In this document: one piece after another, positions 31,691 to 40,283 of the stretch
Position numbering within the stretch: position 1 is the stretch's first letter
Layout of the letters: each line of letters begins with the position of its first letter
Assembly: GCF_009829325.1 (NCBI RefSeq)
Contig: NZ_VUOS01000001.1
Span: forward strand, 62,001-126,000
Length of the DNA stretch: 64,000 bases
DNA from: Nocardia sp. CY41
GTDB lineage: Bacteria > Actinomycetota > Actinomycetes > Mycobacteriales > Mycobacteriaceae
Direction of reading: 5' to 3'
Notes under the pieces: model-generated
What the model was told of the DNA's origin: nothing
What the model saw: the letters and a program-made list of their open reading frames with translations, nothing else
Databases searched by the model: none
Position numbers and translations under genes: made by a program

Positions 31691-32455
31691 ATGAGTACCG
31701 ATCTATTGGGCAAGAGCGCTCTGGTCACGGGGGCCAGCCGTGGCATCGGCAAGGCGGTCGCGGCGGAATTGCTCGGCCGCGGCGCGAACGTGCTGATCAC
31801 CGCGCGGAAGAAGGATCCGCTGGAGGAGGCCGCCGCCCAGCTGCGCGAACTGGGTCACCAGGGCCAGGTCGTCGCCCTGGCCGGCAACTCGGGTGTCGCC
31901 GAGGATCGGGCGGCCGCGGTCGAGCGCGCGGTCACGGAGTTCGGTTCGCTGGACGTGCTGATCAACAACACCGGCATCAACCCGGTCTACGGCGCCCTGA
32001 TGGACGCCGACCTGGACGCGGTGCGCAAGATCTTCGACGTGAACGTGGTCGCGGCTCTCGGCTACATCCAGGAGGCGTACAAGGCGTGGATGCGCGACCA
32101 CGGCGGCGCCGTGGTCAACGTGGCCAGTGTGGCGGGCATCCGCTCGACCGGCGTGATCGCCGCCTACGGCGCGTCGAAGTCGGCGCTGATTCATCTCACC
32201 GGCGAACTCGCCTGGCAGCTGGGGCCGAAGATCCGGGTGAACGCGGTCGCCCCCGGCGTGATCAAGACCAAGTTCGCCGACGCGCTGTACTCGGCAGACG
32301 AGGACCGCGCCGCGAGCGTGTATCCGATGAAGCGGTTGGGCAGCCCGGAGGATGTGGCGCGCCTGATCGGATTCCTGGTTTCGGACGAGGCTGCGTGGAT
32401 CACCGGCGAGACGGTGCGCGTGGACGGCGGATTGCTCTCCACCGGCGGTATCTGA
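31691..32455 (+). CDS. SDR-family oxidoreductase (FabG-like)
   Basis: 254 aa. TGASRGIG near the start, NNTGINPVYG in place of the common NNAG, NVASVAG with the catalytic Ser, YGASKSAL with Tyr/Lys and the C-terminal DGG. The cofactor loop TARKKDP suggests NADP(H). General alcohol/keto reductase; substrate unknown. Divergent from the ABC-F gene and convergent with the next gene. Confidence 0.88.
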   Translation: MSTDLLGKSALVTGASRGIGKAVAAELLGRGANVLITARKKDPLEEAAAQLRELGHQGQVVALAGNSGVAEDRAAAVERAVTEFGSLDVLINNTGINPVYGALMDADLDAVRKIFDVNVVAALGYIQEAYKAWMRDHGGAVVNVASVAGIRSTGVIAAYGASKSALIHLTGELAWQLGPKIRVNAVAPGVIKTKFADALYSADEDRAASVYPMKRLGSPEDVARLIGFLVSDEAAWITGETVRVDGGLLSTGGI

Positions 32456-32471
32456 CCGGCGACGAGCGGCG

Positions 32472-33269
32472 CTACCGGAACGCCAGCGCGCCGAGCGTGT
32501 CGGCGTGCCGGTAGCGCAGGTATTTCTCCACGGTCGCAGCGTCGACCGCGCCGGTGGCCGTCGCCAGCGTCACCACCACGAATTCCTTCTCGCTGCCGTC
32601 CTTCCACTTCCCGGTCGCGTAGCCCTTGATGTACGTGCCGGGACGCAGGGTGAGGTCCGCGTCGGTGAACCGGTCTTTCGCCGCGGCCGCCTTGCCCTGG
32701 TCGGCCATGCCGAGGACGAACTGAGTGAGCATGAGCGCGCCGCCCTCGGCGCGATACACCAGCTCCGCCGCGTAGACGCAGCCGAGACCGGTGAGCTTGC
32801 CCGCCGCTTCGATCGGATGGCAATCGGCGTGATCACGGCCGTCGACCCAGTCGGCGTGTAACTCGACGCGATCGAACCGGAAGTCCCAGTCCTTCGCGTA
32901 TTCCGTGTAGCTCAGTCTTCCCGACGAAGGGCGCGTACCGCCAGGCGTGGGTCGCGTGCTCGTGACGCCACCCGCGCGGGTGGTCGCCTCGGCGGACGTG
33001 GCCGCGGCCTTGGCGTGCCCCGGCACACGCGAATGCGCCGACACGCCGATTACGACCGCCGCCAGCACGGCGACCACGCCGACCGCCAGCGCGACGATCA
33101 CGCCGGCTCCGCGCTCGGGCGGCGGAGGCATGGGCGGCGCCTCCCACGCCTGCAGGGGGTACGCGCTCGGCGGGGACATGCTTCCCCAGTCCGGCGCGGG
33201 CCGCGCCTCGTCCGATTTCCCGTAATCCGCTCGGCCGCTGCCGAATCCGGAACCGGACGGGTAGGTCAT
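32472..33269 (-). CDS. Membrane-anchored protein with extracytoplasmic domain, unknown
   Basis: 265 aa from the ATG at 33269, with GGAGGG about 9 nt upstream. A Pro-rich cytoplasmic N-terminus (residues 1-55), one transmembrane helix (GVIVALAVGVVAVLAAVVIGV), a Thr/Ser/Pro linker, then a soluble domain (about 125-265) with two Cys in DHADCHPIEAAGKLTGLGCVYAAE and FVLGMADQGKAAAAKDRF. It resembles the many Nocardia/mycobacterial proteins of this layout. No function can be assigned. Confidence 0.75.
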   Translation of the reverse strand: MTYPSGSGFGSGRADYGKSDEARPAPDWGSMSPPSAYPLQAWEAPPMPPPPERGAGVIVALAVGVVAVLAAVVIGVSAHSRVPGHAKAAATSAEATTRAGGVTSTRPTPGGTRPSSGRLSYTEYAKDWDFRFDRVELHADWVDGRDHADCHPIEAAGKLTGLGCVYAAELVYRAEGGALMLTQFVLGMADQGKAAAAKDRFTDADLTLRPGTYIKGYATGKWKDGSEKEFVVVTLATATGAVDAATVEKYLRYRHADTLGALAFR

Positions 33270-33371
33270 CGCGGTCGCCCTCCACACTCCACGCAGCCGT
33301 CCCACCCGGTGTGGGCCTCCCCGGAAGTGCCGGAACGACCCTACCGGATCGGGCGCGTACGGTCGGTGCCC

Positions 33372-35582
33372 TCAGAGCCGCGCGGGCTGAAGCCAGTCCT
33401 CCCGTCCCGCGACCGCGGTAGCGGCAGGCTCCTCTTCGATGCCGAAGCGCTGGTGCAGTGCGCGCAACGGGCCGGGCGCGTACCAGTTCCAGTGGCCGAG
33501 CAATTCCATCGCCGCGGGCAGCAGGAAGCCACGCACGAGCGTCGCGTCCACCAGGACGGCGAGCGGCAGCCCGATGCCGAACGCCTTCATGAACGTGATG
33601 TCGGAGGCCAGGAAGCCGAGGAAGACCAGCGAGATCAGGACCGCCGCGGCCGTGACGATCCGGCCGATGCGCTCCAGCCCGGAGGTGACGGCCAGCGCGT
33701 TGGATCGGGTGCGCTGGTACTCCTCACGAATGCGTGCCAGCAGGAACACCTGATAGTCCATGGCGAGACCGAACGCGACGCCGAACAGCATGACCGGAAC
33801 CGTCGGCGGCAAGTCGCCGGTGACGGTGAAACCGAGCAGCCCGGACAGGTGCCCGTCCTGGAAGATCCAGACCAGCGCACCGAAGGTCGCGGTGAGGCTC
33901 AGGAAGCTGAGCACGACCGCCAGCAGCGGGAGCACGACGCTGCCGGTGAGCAGGAACAAGACCACCACCATGATCAGCACGACGAAGGCCAGCGCGTACG
34001 GCAGCGCCGAGATCACCGAGCCGATCGCGTCCGCGTTGGCCGCGGCCACGCCGCCGACCAGCACCGGCGACGCGGCGGGCGTCGCGCGCACGTCATCGGC
34101 GATCCGGTCCAGCACCGTGGGGTCGGTGGTGTCCGGGACCACCGCGAGATAGGCGGCGTTCGCGGCGCGGAAGCGGCCGTTGGCCTCGGTGGGCGCGGCG
34201 AGCAGCCCGCCGTGGCTGTAACTGCCGGTGGCGGTGTCGACCCGGCGGACGTCCTCGATCTCGGACAGTTCCCGGGCGTAGGCGTCCAATCCGGCCGCGC
34301 TGTAGGCGCTTTCCGGCAGTACTGCGAACAGCCCGTTCTGCTCGGTGGCCGAGAAGTCGCGCTGAATGGTCTCGGTGACCTGGCGATTGTTCATCGACTC
34401 CGGCAGCGACCGCTCGTCGGGGAAGCCGAGTTGGACGCCGAGGAACGGCGCGCCCAGCACGAGCAGCAGGGCGGTCACCGCCAGGCCGATGGGCACCGGC
34501 CGCATCATCACGAACCGCGCCAGGCGGTGCCAGGCGCCCTCGCCGGGCGCGGGACGGGCGGCGCGCAGGAACCACCACAATTGGCCGTTGTCGATCTTGG
34601 TGCCGAGCAGGAACAGGATCGCGGGCAGCACGGTCAGCGACACCGTCGCGGCGATCACCGCGACGGCCAGACCCGCGTAACCCATCGACCGCACGGCCAG
34701 CAGCGGGAAGAACAGCAGCCCCGACAGGGCGACCGCGACGGTGACGGCGGAGAACAGGACGGTCCGGCCCGCCGAGCGCATGGTCGCGGCCACCGCGGCG
34801 CCCGGCTGCTGACCGGCGACCAGTTCGTCGCGGTAGCGGCTGATGATCAGCAGGCTGTAGTCGATCGCCAGGCCGAGCCCGAGCAGGGTGGCGACGTTGG
34901 TGGCGGTGGCGGCGAGATCGGTGACGCTCGCGATCAGCCACAGCGCGCCCATCGTGATCATCACCGTGATCATCGCGACCACCAGCGGCAGGCTGGCCGC
35001 GACCAGGCCACCGAAGACCAGCAGCAGGGCGACCAGCGTGATCGGAAAGGCGATGGATTCGCCGAGCACGACGTCCTTCTCGCTCTGCTGCACCGTCTCG
35101 TGCAGCAGCATCGCGTAGCCGCCGACCCGCACCTCGAGCGGGCCGTGCGTGCCGCCGAACCGGTCGGCGAGGTCGCCCACCCGCTTGTCCACCTCGGCCT
35201 CCTCGCCGAGGATGCTGGCCACGATCAGCCCCTTGGTGCCGTCGGTGCTGCGCAGCGCGGGCGATTTGTCGGTCCAGTAGGACGTGACGCCCGCGACGCC
35301 GGTCTGCGACTTCAGCTCGGTGGCGAGGTTCGTCGCCGCGGTGGCCGCGGCGTCGTCGTCGACCGAGCGGCGAGTCTGCACCAGCAGCACGAAGTTCGGG
35401 GTGGCCTCGCCGAAGGTGTCGCGCAGCACCGCGGCCGCCCGGCTCGATTCGCTGTCGGGGTCGATGTAGCCGCCGCCCTGCACTTTGTCGAACAGCGTCG
35501 CGCTCAGCGTGCCCATCGCCAGTGCGAGCACCACGAACACGGCGAGGATCCACCGGCTGCGCCGCCTGGTCAGTTCGAACAC
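33372..35582 (-). CDS. MMPL-family RND transporter
   Basis: 736 aa from the GTG at 35582. Two repeats, each with a large periplasmic loop after the first helix: (1) VFVVLALAMGTL ... QGGGYIDPDSESSRAA ..., then a five-helix bundle including LGLGLAIDYSLLIISRYRDEL; (2) PIGLAVTALLLVLGAPFLGV ... then GVAFGLAMDYQVFLLARIREEY. The DY pairs in the two helical bundles are the proton-relay residues of MMPL proteins (MmpL3 type). Short MMPLs without the C-terminal coiled-coil export lipids or drugs. No adjacent mmpS or lipid synthase gene indicates the substrate. The frame upstream of 35582 is not supported by a ribosome site. Confidence 0.9.
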   Translation of the reverse strand: MFELTRRRSRWILAVFVVLALAMGTLSATLFDKVQGGGYIDPDSESSRAAAVLRDTFGEATPNFVLLVQTRRSVDDDAAATAATNLATELKSQTGVAGVTSYWTDKSPALRSTDGTKGLIVASILGEEAEVDKRVGDLADRFGGTHGPLEVRVGGYAMLLHETVQQSEKDVVLGESIAFPITLVALLLVFGGLVAASLPLVVAMITVMITMGALWLIASVTDLAATATNVATLLGLGLAIDYSLLIISRYRDELVAGQQPGAAVAATMRSAGRTVLFSAVTVAVALSGLLFFPLLAVRSMGYAGLAVAVIAATVSLTVLPAILFLLGTKIDNGQLWWFLRAARPAPGEGAWHRLARFVMMRPVPIGLAVTALLLVLGAPFLGVQLGFPDERSLPESMNNRQVTETIQRDFSATEQNGLFAVLPESAYSAAGLDAYARELSEIEDVRRVDTATGSYSHGGLLAAPTEANGRFRAANAAYLAVVPDTTDPTVLDRIADDVRATPAASPVLVGGVAAANADAIGSVISALPYALAFVVLIMVVVLFLLTGSVVLPLLAVVLSFLSLTATFGALVWIFQDGHLSGLLGFTVTGDLPPTVPVMLFGVAFGLAMDYQVFLLARIREEYQRTRSNALAVTSGLERIGRIVTAAAVLISLVFLGFLASDITFMKAFGIGLPLAVLVDATLVRGFLLPAAMELLGHWNWYAPGPLRALHQRFGIEEEPAATAVAGREDWLQPARL

Positions 35583-36087
35583 TCCGTCTACCCCTAACTC
35601 GTTCCGGTCGTGCCGCTTTCGCTCTCGGACGCCAGCGGTCGCCGGTCGGCAACCTGCCCGGCGCGCCATCCGCGGCGCACCGGGTGCGCCGACACCTGAC
35701 ACTCGGCACCGGAGCCGGATGCGTGCGCCAGCGCCCCGGCATCCTAGCAACGCGCGACAAACTACGGTGAGCCCGAACACATTCCATCGGCACACGGCCT
35801 GGACGCGACCGGAGCTGCCGAGGCGCGACTGCCCCACCGGGGAGGCTCGGCCCACACCGACCGGCCGCGCGGGGCGCGTCGAAGTCGCCCCCTCTTCGTG
35901 GTCACCGGCTGCGGTCTGGACACCGGTCCGCGCCGGTCACGGTCCGGCACGCGAGCTCGGCACTCGGGAGCACCGCGAAGCCGGATCCTCCGCGCCTTCG
36001 GTGTGGGCGGTACCCGCGTCGAGTGCGCAGATGAGAGGCTCCCACCATGCCTCGCATCGCATCCCCGCAAAATCTCGGGCCCGTGAC
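35583..36087. other. 505-bp intergenic region
   Basis: Divergent gap between the MMPL gene and the lycopene cyclase gene. No protein family is recognisable in any frame, no tRNA-like structure and no long repeat is seen. Promoters for both flanking genes must lie here. Confidence 0.5.
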
Positions 36088-37200
36088 GTGACACCCGACT
36101 TGGTCGTTTGCGGTCTCGGCCCGGCCGGTCGCGCCCTCGCACACCGCGCCGTGGCGCGCGGACTCACGGTCACCGTGGTGGATCCCGCGCCGGAGCGCAG
36201 GTGGACGGCCACCTACGCGATGTGGGCCGACGAACTGCCGGAGTGGCTGGCGCCGGGGGTCGTCGCGGCCACGGTGCCCCGGCCGCTGGCATGGGGAACG
36301 CGCGCGTACCAGGTGGACCGCCCGTACGTCGTGCTGGACACCGGTCGATTGCAGACCGCGCTGACGCCGGCCGACGCGAACGTCCTCACCGACCGCGCCG
36401 CCCACATCGCTCCCGAACGGGTGACCTTGGCTTCCGGTGCGTCGATCACCGGCGCCAGGGTGATCGACGCGCGCGGACTCGCTCGCTCGCCCGCCCGGGC
36501 CGAGCAGACCGCCTACGGCGTCATCGTGGACGCGGAACGCTGCGGTGGACTCGACCCGCTGTTCATGGACTGGCGGCCGGACAACGGCGCCGCACCCGGC
36601 GCGCCGCGCTCGTTCCTCTACGCCGTCCCGTTGGACGACAGGCGGATGCTGCTCGAGGAAACCTGTCTGGCCGGCCGTCCTGCGTTGACCGGTGCGCAAC
36701 TGCGCGCACGCTTGCGGCACCGGCTCGACGCCAGGGGCATCCGATACACCGGCGAGGAGCCCGTGGAACACGTCCGATTCCCGGTGCAGGGCGGCCGTCC
36801 CGGTCCGCGGAGGTTCGGGGCGGCGGGCGGGTTCCTGCACCAGGCGACCGGGTACAGCATCGGCGCCGCGCTGGCCTCGGCCGATGCCGTGGCGGCGGGA
36901 CAAGACGTCTGGCCTGCCGCGGCACGCGTCGTCCACCGGCTGCGCGGTGCCGGGTTGCGCGCCCTGCTCGCGCTGCCGCCCGAGGATCTCCCGCTGTTCT
37001 TCGACACCTTCTTCGCGCTGCCCCCGGCGACGCAACGCGCGTATCTGTCGGGCCGCACCGACCTCGCGGGCACGGCCGCGGCGATGAGCGCGCTCTTCGT
37101 GGCGTTGCCGGGGCGGCTGCGGCGGCGTGTCGTGGCCGCGACACTCGGGGTTCCGGTTCCCTCGCGAGGTCGAGGGGCTTCGGCCATGATGGGTGTATGA
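36088..37200 (+). CDS. crtY: Lycopene cyclase family FAD protein
   Basis: 370 aa from the GTG at 36088. FAD-binding VVCGLGPAGRALAHRAVARGLTVTVVDP and then RRWTATYAMWADELPEW, the lycopene-cyclase signature; later LYAVPLDDRRMLLEETCLAGRP and GGFLHQATGYSIGAALASADAVA complete the family pattern. It would convert linear lycopene ends to beta-ionone rings. No other carotenoid gene is in the window. Its TGA overlaps the ATG of ku (ATGA), so the two are translationally coupled, an unexpected pairing. Start is not certain; no strong ribosome-binding site is seen. Confidence 0.85.
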   Translation: MTPDLVVCGLGPAGRALAHRAVARGLTVTVVDPAPERRWTATYAMWADELPEWLAPGVVAATVPRPLAWGTRAYQVDRPYVVLDTGRLQTALTPADANVLTDRAAHIAPERVTLASGASITGARVIDARGLARSPARAEQTAYGVIVDAERCGGLDPLFMDWRPDNGAAPGAPRSFLYAVPLDDRRMLLEETCLAGRPALTGAQLRARLRHRLDARGIRYTGEEPVEHVRFPVQGGRPGPRRFGAAGGFLHQATGYSIGAALASADAVAAGQDVWPAAARVVHRLRGAGLRALLALPPEDLPLFFDTFFALPPATQRAYLSGRTDLAGTAAAMSALFVALPGRLRRRVVAATLGVPVPSRGRGASAMMGV

Positions 37201-38177
37201 GATCGATCTGGAAGGGCTCGATCGCATTCGGGCTGGTGAACGTTCCGGTGAAGGTGTACACCGCCACCGAGGACCACGACATCCGGTTCCATCAGGTGCA
37301 CGCCAAGGATGGAGGCCGGATCAAATACGAGCGCGTGTGCACCGTGTGCGGTGAATCCGTCCAGTACACCGAGATCGACAAGGCCTACGAGTCCCCGGAC
37401 GGCGACAAGATCGTCCTCAGTGACGAGGACTTCGCGAAACTGCCGGTGGCCGAGAAGCATGAGATTCCGGTGCTCCAGTTCGTCCCGTCCGAGCAGATCG
37501 ACCCGATCCTGTTCGAGAAGAGCTACTACCTGGAACCTGATTCGAGCACGCCGAAGGCTTACGTCCTGCTGGCGCGGACCCTGGAGAAGATCGAGCGCAC
37601 CGCCCTGGTGTATTTCACTCTGCGGCAGAAGACGCGGCTGGCCGCGCTGCGCGTCCGTGAGGGCGTTCTGGTGGTCCAGACGCTGCTGTGGCCGGACGAA
37701 GTCCGCTCGGTCGACTTCGAGTCCCTCGACGGGGTCGCCGACCCCAGGCCGCAGGAGATCAAGATGGCCGAGACGCTGGTCGAGGCCATGTCCGACGACT
37801 TCGATCCGGAGCAGTTCACCGACGAGTACCAGATCGAATTGAAGCGCCTGCTCGACGAGGCGATCGCCAGCGGCACCGGCAAAGTGCCCGAGCAGCCGGA
37901 GCTCGCGCCCAGCGGGATGGACGCCGAGGTGGTCGACCTGGTCGCCGCGCTGCAGCGCAGCCTGGAGGCGAGCGGACGCCGGACCGCGGGTGGCGACGGC
38001 GCCGAGCCGAAGAAGACCGCGAAGAAGACCGCGGCCAAGAGCGCCGGGGGCAAGAGCGCAGCCAAGAGCACCGCGTCCAAGAGCAGCGCGTCCAAGAGCG
38101 CGGCCGCCAAGAGCGCGGCGAAGAAGACGCCTGCGAAGAAGGCGGCCAAGAAGGCCCCGACGCGCAAAGGCGCCTGA
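37197..38177 (+). CDS. ku: Non-homologous end-joining protein Ku
   Basis: 326 aa. MRSIWKGSIAFGLVNVPVKVYTATEDHDIRFHQVH is the bacterial Ku start, followed by CTVCGESVQYTEIDKAYE, YFLEP-like SYYLEPDSSTPKAYVLLARTLEK, and the core end EQFTDEYQIELKRLLDEAI. The last 65 residues form a Lys/Ala/Ser-rich tail (KKTAKKTAAKSAGGKSAAKS and so on), an extended DNA-binding tail seen in actinobacterial Ku. Ku binds double-strand breaks and recruits LigD; no ligD is in the window. Translationally coupled to the lycopene cyclase gene. Confidence 0.95.
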   Translation: MRSIWKGSIAFGLVNVPVKVYTATEDHDIRFHQVHAKDGGRIKYERVCTVCGESVQYTEIDKAYESPDGDKIVLSDEDFAKLPVAEKHEIPVLQFVPSEQIDPILFEKSYYLEPDSSTPKAYVLLARTLEKIERTALVYFTLRQKTRLAALRVREGVLVVQTLLWPDEVRSVDFESLDGVADPRPQEIKMAETLVEAMSDDFDPEQFTDEYQIELKRLLDEAIASGTGKVPEQPELAPSGMDAEVVDLVAALQRSLEASGRRTAGGDGAEPKKTAKKTAAKSAGGKSAAKSTASKSSASKSAAAKSAAKKTPAKKAAKKAPTRKGA

Positions 38178-38212
38178 CAACCGGGGTCTCGGAACCGCAG
38201 GGCGGCGGCAGG

Positions 38213-38833
38213 TCAGCCCTGGGCCGCGAGTTGCCTGCCCTCCTCGAAGAACTCCAGCAGGGCCGCGACGGTGTTCACCGCGCCACGTGGCCTGAGCGCG
38301 CCGAACGGCGCGTTCCAGAAATCGCCGGTTCGTGGGGTCCACGGCCCGATATAGGCGTACGGGCCGGGATGTGCGTCGTCTCCCGGTGAAACCCCGTAGT
38401 TCACTTCGTCGAGCGTGCTCGACAGATCGAAATGCTCCGGCCACAGCACCGGCGTCACGCTGGAAGCCAGGCAGCGCAACGCCTTGTCCCCTACCGCGAG
38501 CCAGTCTTCGATCAACCCGGCCGCCGAGGAGTCCACCTCGATCGCCGCATCGGGGTCTACACCCGTGGTGTCCGTGTACACACCCTCCGGCGGCCCCGGT
38601 TCGAAACCCGCAGCCATGGCGACCTCTCGATAGGTCCCCTCCAGCCGGACCCGCCCTTCCGGCCAGACCAATTCCTCTCCGACAACCGAGACCGGCCACC
38701 GCACGCCCCCGAAGCCTCCCCGCACGACACCCAAGCGGATAGTGCCGAACTCCCGGAACTGCGGCCCAGCGATCAACAACTCCGCGACCGCGTGCAACCC
38801 GACGCGCGATCGCCGATACGTCACCTCGTCCAC
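38213..38833 (-). CDS. Conserved actinobacterial protein, unknown function
   Basis: 206 aa. MDEVTYRRSRVGLHAVAELLIAGPQFREFGTIRLGVVRGGFGG begins the protein; later LEGTYREVAMAAGFEPGPPEGVYTD and LPEHF-like PVLWPEHFDLSS. The layout (two similar beta-rich halves, WPEHFD near residue 140) recurs in uncharacterised actinobacterial proteins. No signal peptide or helix bundle. Convergent with ku. Function not known. Confidence 0.75.
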   Translation of the reverse strand: MDEVTYRRSRVGLHAVAELLIAGPQFREFGTIRLGVVRGGFGGVRWPVSVVGEELVWPEGRVRLEGTYREVAMAAGFEPGPPEGVYTDTTGVDPDAAIEVDSSAAGLIEDWLAVGDKALRCLASSVTPVLWPEHFDLSSTLDEVNYGVSPGDDAHPGPYAYIGPWTPRTGDFWNAPFGALRPRGAVNTVAALLEFFEEGRQLAAQG

Positions 38834-38969
38834 CTCCGCATCATCTCCGCTGTCCCAGGCCTCGCGCAGGCATTTCCGACGGGTGGCGCCCGGCTTCGCC
38901 CATCACTACCGGATGCCGACCGGGGAACGCCTCACCTAGCGACCCGCCTTCCCGCAGGACACAGTGGCC

Positions 38970-39782
38970 TCAGTCGACAAGTGCACCGCCCGACAGATTG
39001 ACAACGGTTCCGGTCATGACTCCAGCGCGATCCGAAGCAAGGAACGCGGCCGTCTCCGCGACTTCGGAGAGCGTGGGCAGCCTTTTCAGGAGCGTCCCCT
39101 GCGCCATCGCCCCGCCTTCGAGCAACTCCTGGACCGATTCCCCCGCCGCTGCCGCGATCTGGATGAAGAGATCCTTGGTGTAGGACCCCGCCGCCGGGGC
39201 GTCGACGACAGCGTGTGGACGGATGTCGATGACCCGGATGTTGCGGGGTGCCAGTTCCGCGGCCAGCCCCCGCGCAAAGGCTTCCTTGCCTGCCGCGCTC
39301 ACGGCGTGCCCCAGGATGCCGCCCGCAGCCAGTTTGGCGCCTGGCTCGGACAAGGTCAGAATGACGCCAGGACGCTCGCGACCCATGTGCGGTGCCACAG
39401 CCTTGCTCGTGATGAACAGCGTCCGCAGAAAGCCGTCGATCGGCCGCATGAACTCCGCCAGAGAGAGGTCCGCCAGCACCGTCCCCTGGTCGTGCATGAC
39501 GCTCACGGCGTTGAGGGCGATGTCGATGCTCCCGACCGCCACCGCGATCGCGTTGGCATGCTTTTCGACCGCCTGTTGATCGAGAACGTCGACGCGCGCG
39601 GTCTCGACTGTCCCGCCCGTGGCGGCGATGTCATGCGCCACGGCGTCGAGCTTCGCCTGCGTTCGCCCGGCGAGGAACACCCTCGCGCCTTCTCGGGCGA
39701 ATACCCGTGCGATCGCGCCGCCGATAGCGCCCCCGCCGCCATAGATCACAGCGTTCTTGTCCTCGAGCAGCAATCCACTCAT
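38970..39782 (-). CDS. SDR-fold protein lacking the catalytic Tyr
   Basis: 270 aa. The nucleotide site VIYGGGGAIGGAIARVFAREG and C-terminal AAFLASDRAGVMTGTVVNLSGG are SDR-like. The active site deviates: Ser145 (LTLSEPG) and Lys166 are kept, but the residue four before Lys, normally Tyr, is Ser162 (HAVSAAGKEAFAR). The NNAG motif is LNAVSV. Atypical SDRs of this kind act as enoyl reductases, isomerases or non-catalytic proteins. It lies 29 nt downstream of a truncated regulator gene and behind two palindromes on the same strand. Role unknown. Confidence 0.8.
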   Translation of the reverse strand: MSGLLLEDKNAVIYGGGGAIGGAIARVFAREGARVFLAGRTQAKLDAVAHDIAATGGTVETARVDVLDQQAVEKHANAIAVAVGSIDIALNAVSVMHDQGTVLADLSLAEFMRPIDGFLRTLFITSKAVAPHMGRERPGVILTLSEPGAKLAAGGILGHAVSAAGKEAFARGLAAELAPRNIRVIDIRPHAVVDAPAAGSYTKDLFIQIAAAAGESVQELLEGGAMAQGTLLKRLPTLSEVAETAAFLASDRAGVMTGTVVNLSGGALVD

Positions 39783-39811
39783 GTGTCCTCCGGGTGATCG
39801 ATTTCCGATGG

Positions 39812-39934
39812 TTACGCAAGCCGATGGCTCGAGCTGGTCAGCGTGCCGACCCGTTCCACGAGCAGGTCGAGCAGACGGCGCCTGATCGGGTCCCCCTTCG
39901 CCGACCAGATCTCGTCGGCGACCGCAACGGTCAT
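39812..39934 (-). pseudogene. Truncated ArsR-type regulator
   Basis: 40 codons reading MTVAVADEIWSAKGDPIRRRLLDLLVERVGTLTSSSHRLA. The first 27 residues match the start of an ArsR/SmtB winged-helix repressor (VADEIWSALGDPTRRRLLDLL pattern); the recognition helix and wing are absent and the frame ends at a stop. It looks like a gene whose 3' two-thirds were lost when the SDR gene came to lie behind it. Its two upstream palindromes are intact. Confidence 0.6.
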
Positions 39935-39978
39935 CGCGGCACCACGGAAGTGGCGTAGCTCTGCAACCTCAGGACCGA

Positions 39979-40043
39979 TACGCAACCATTGGTTGCGTAT
40001 CATCCTAACCGAAGGTCCTGACAATCCGCAACCTCTTGTTGCG
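39979..40043. promoter_or_regulatory. Two operator-like palindromes upstream of the truncated ArsR gene
   Basis: 39979-40003 is a perfect palindrome with 12-bp arms (GATACGCAACCA and TGGTTGCGTATC) around one T. A second, CGCAAC-N5-GTTGCG, lies at 40027-40043; the two share the GCAAC half-site. They are placed as operators of the ArsR/SDR transcription unit. The 240 bp from 40044 to 40283 hold nothing I recognise. Confidence 0.6.
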
Positions 40044-40283
40044 CAATGCTCGCGCGGTCGACACAGGCTGGACCAAGCCACGGCGAACTTCGATCGAAAC
40101 TGCGGCGGCGACTGACGCGCGCTTGTCCATCAGCGCCGCGGATGCTGCCCTTCGGCGGCTTCAGGCGCGAGCTCAAGGCCCCCGGTTCACACCAGATCGG
40201 CATCACGGGCCCCACCGCCACAGGGGTGTCCCTCCGGCAACGCGGACGCGGGCGTGGAAGCCGGCGTGAAGGCGTCGTGATGG

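Noticed and set aside
33015..35597. An 860-codon plus-strand frame opposite the MMPL gene
   Set aside because: Composition (Arg/Gly/His/Asp/Gln-rich, no hydrophobic core) is that of an antisense shadow.
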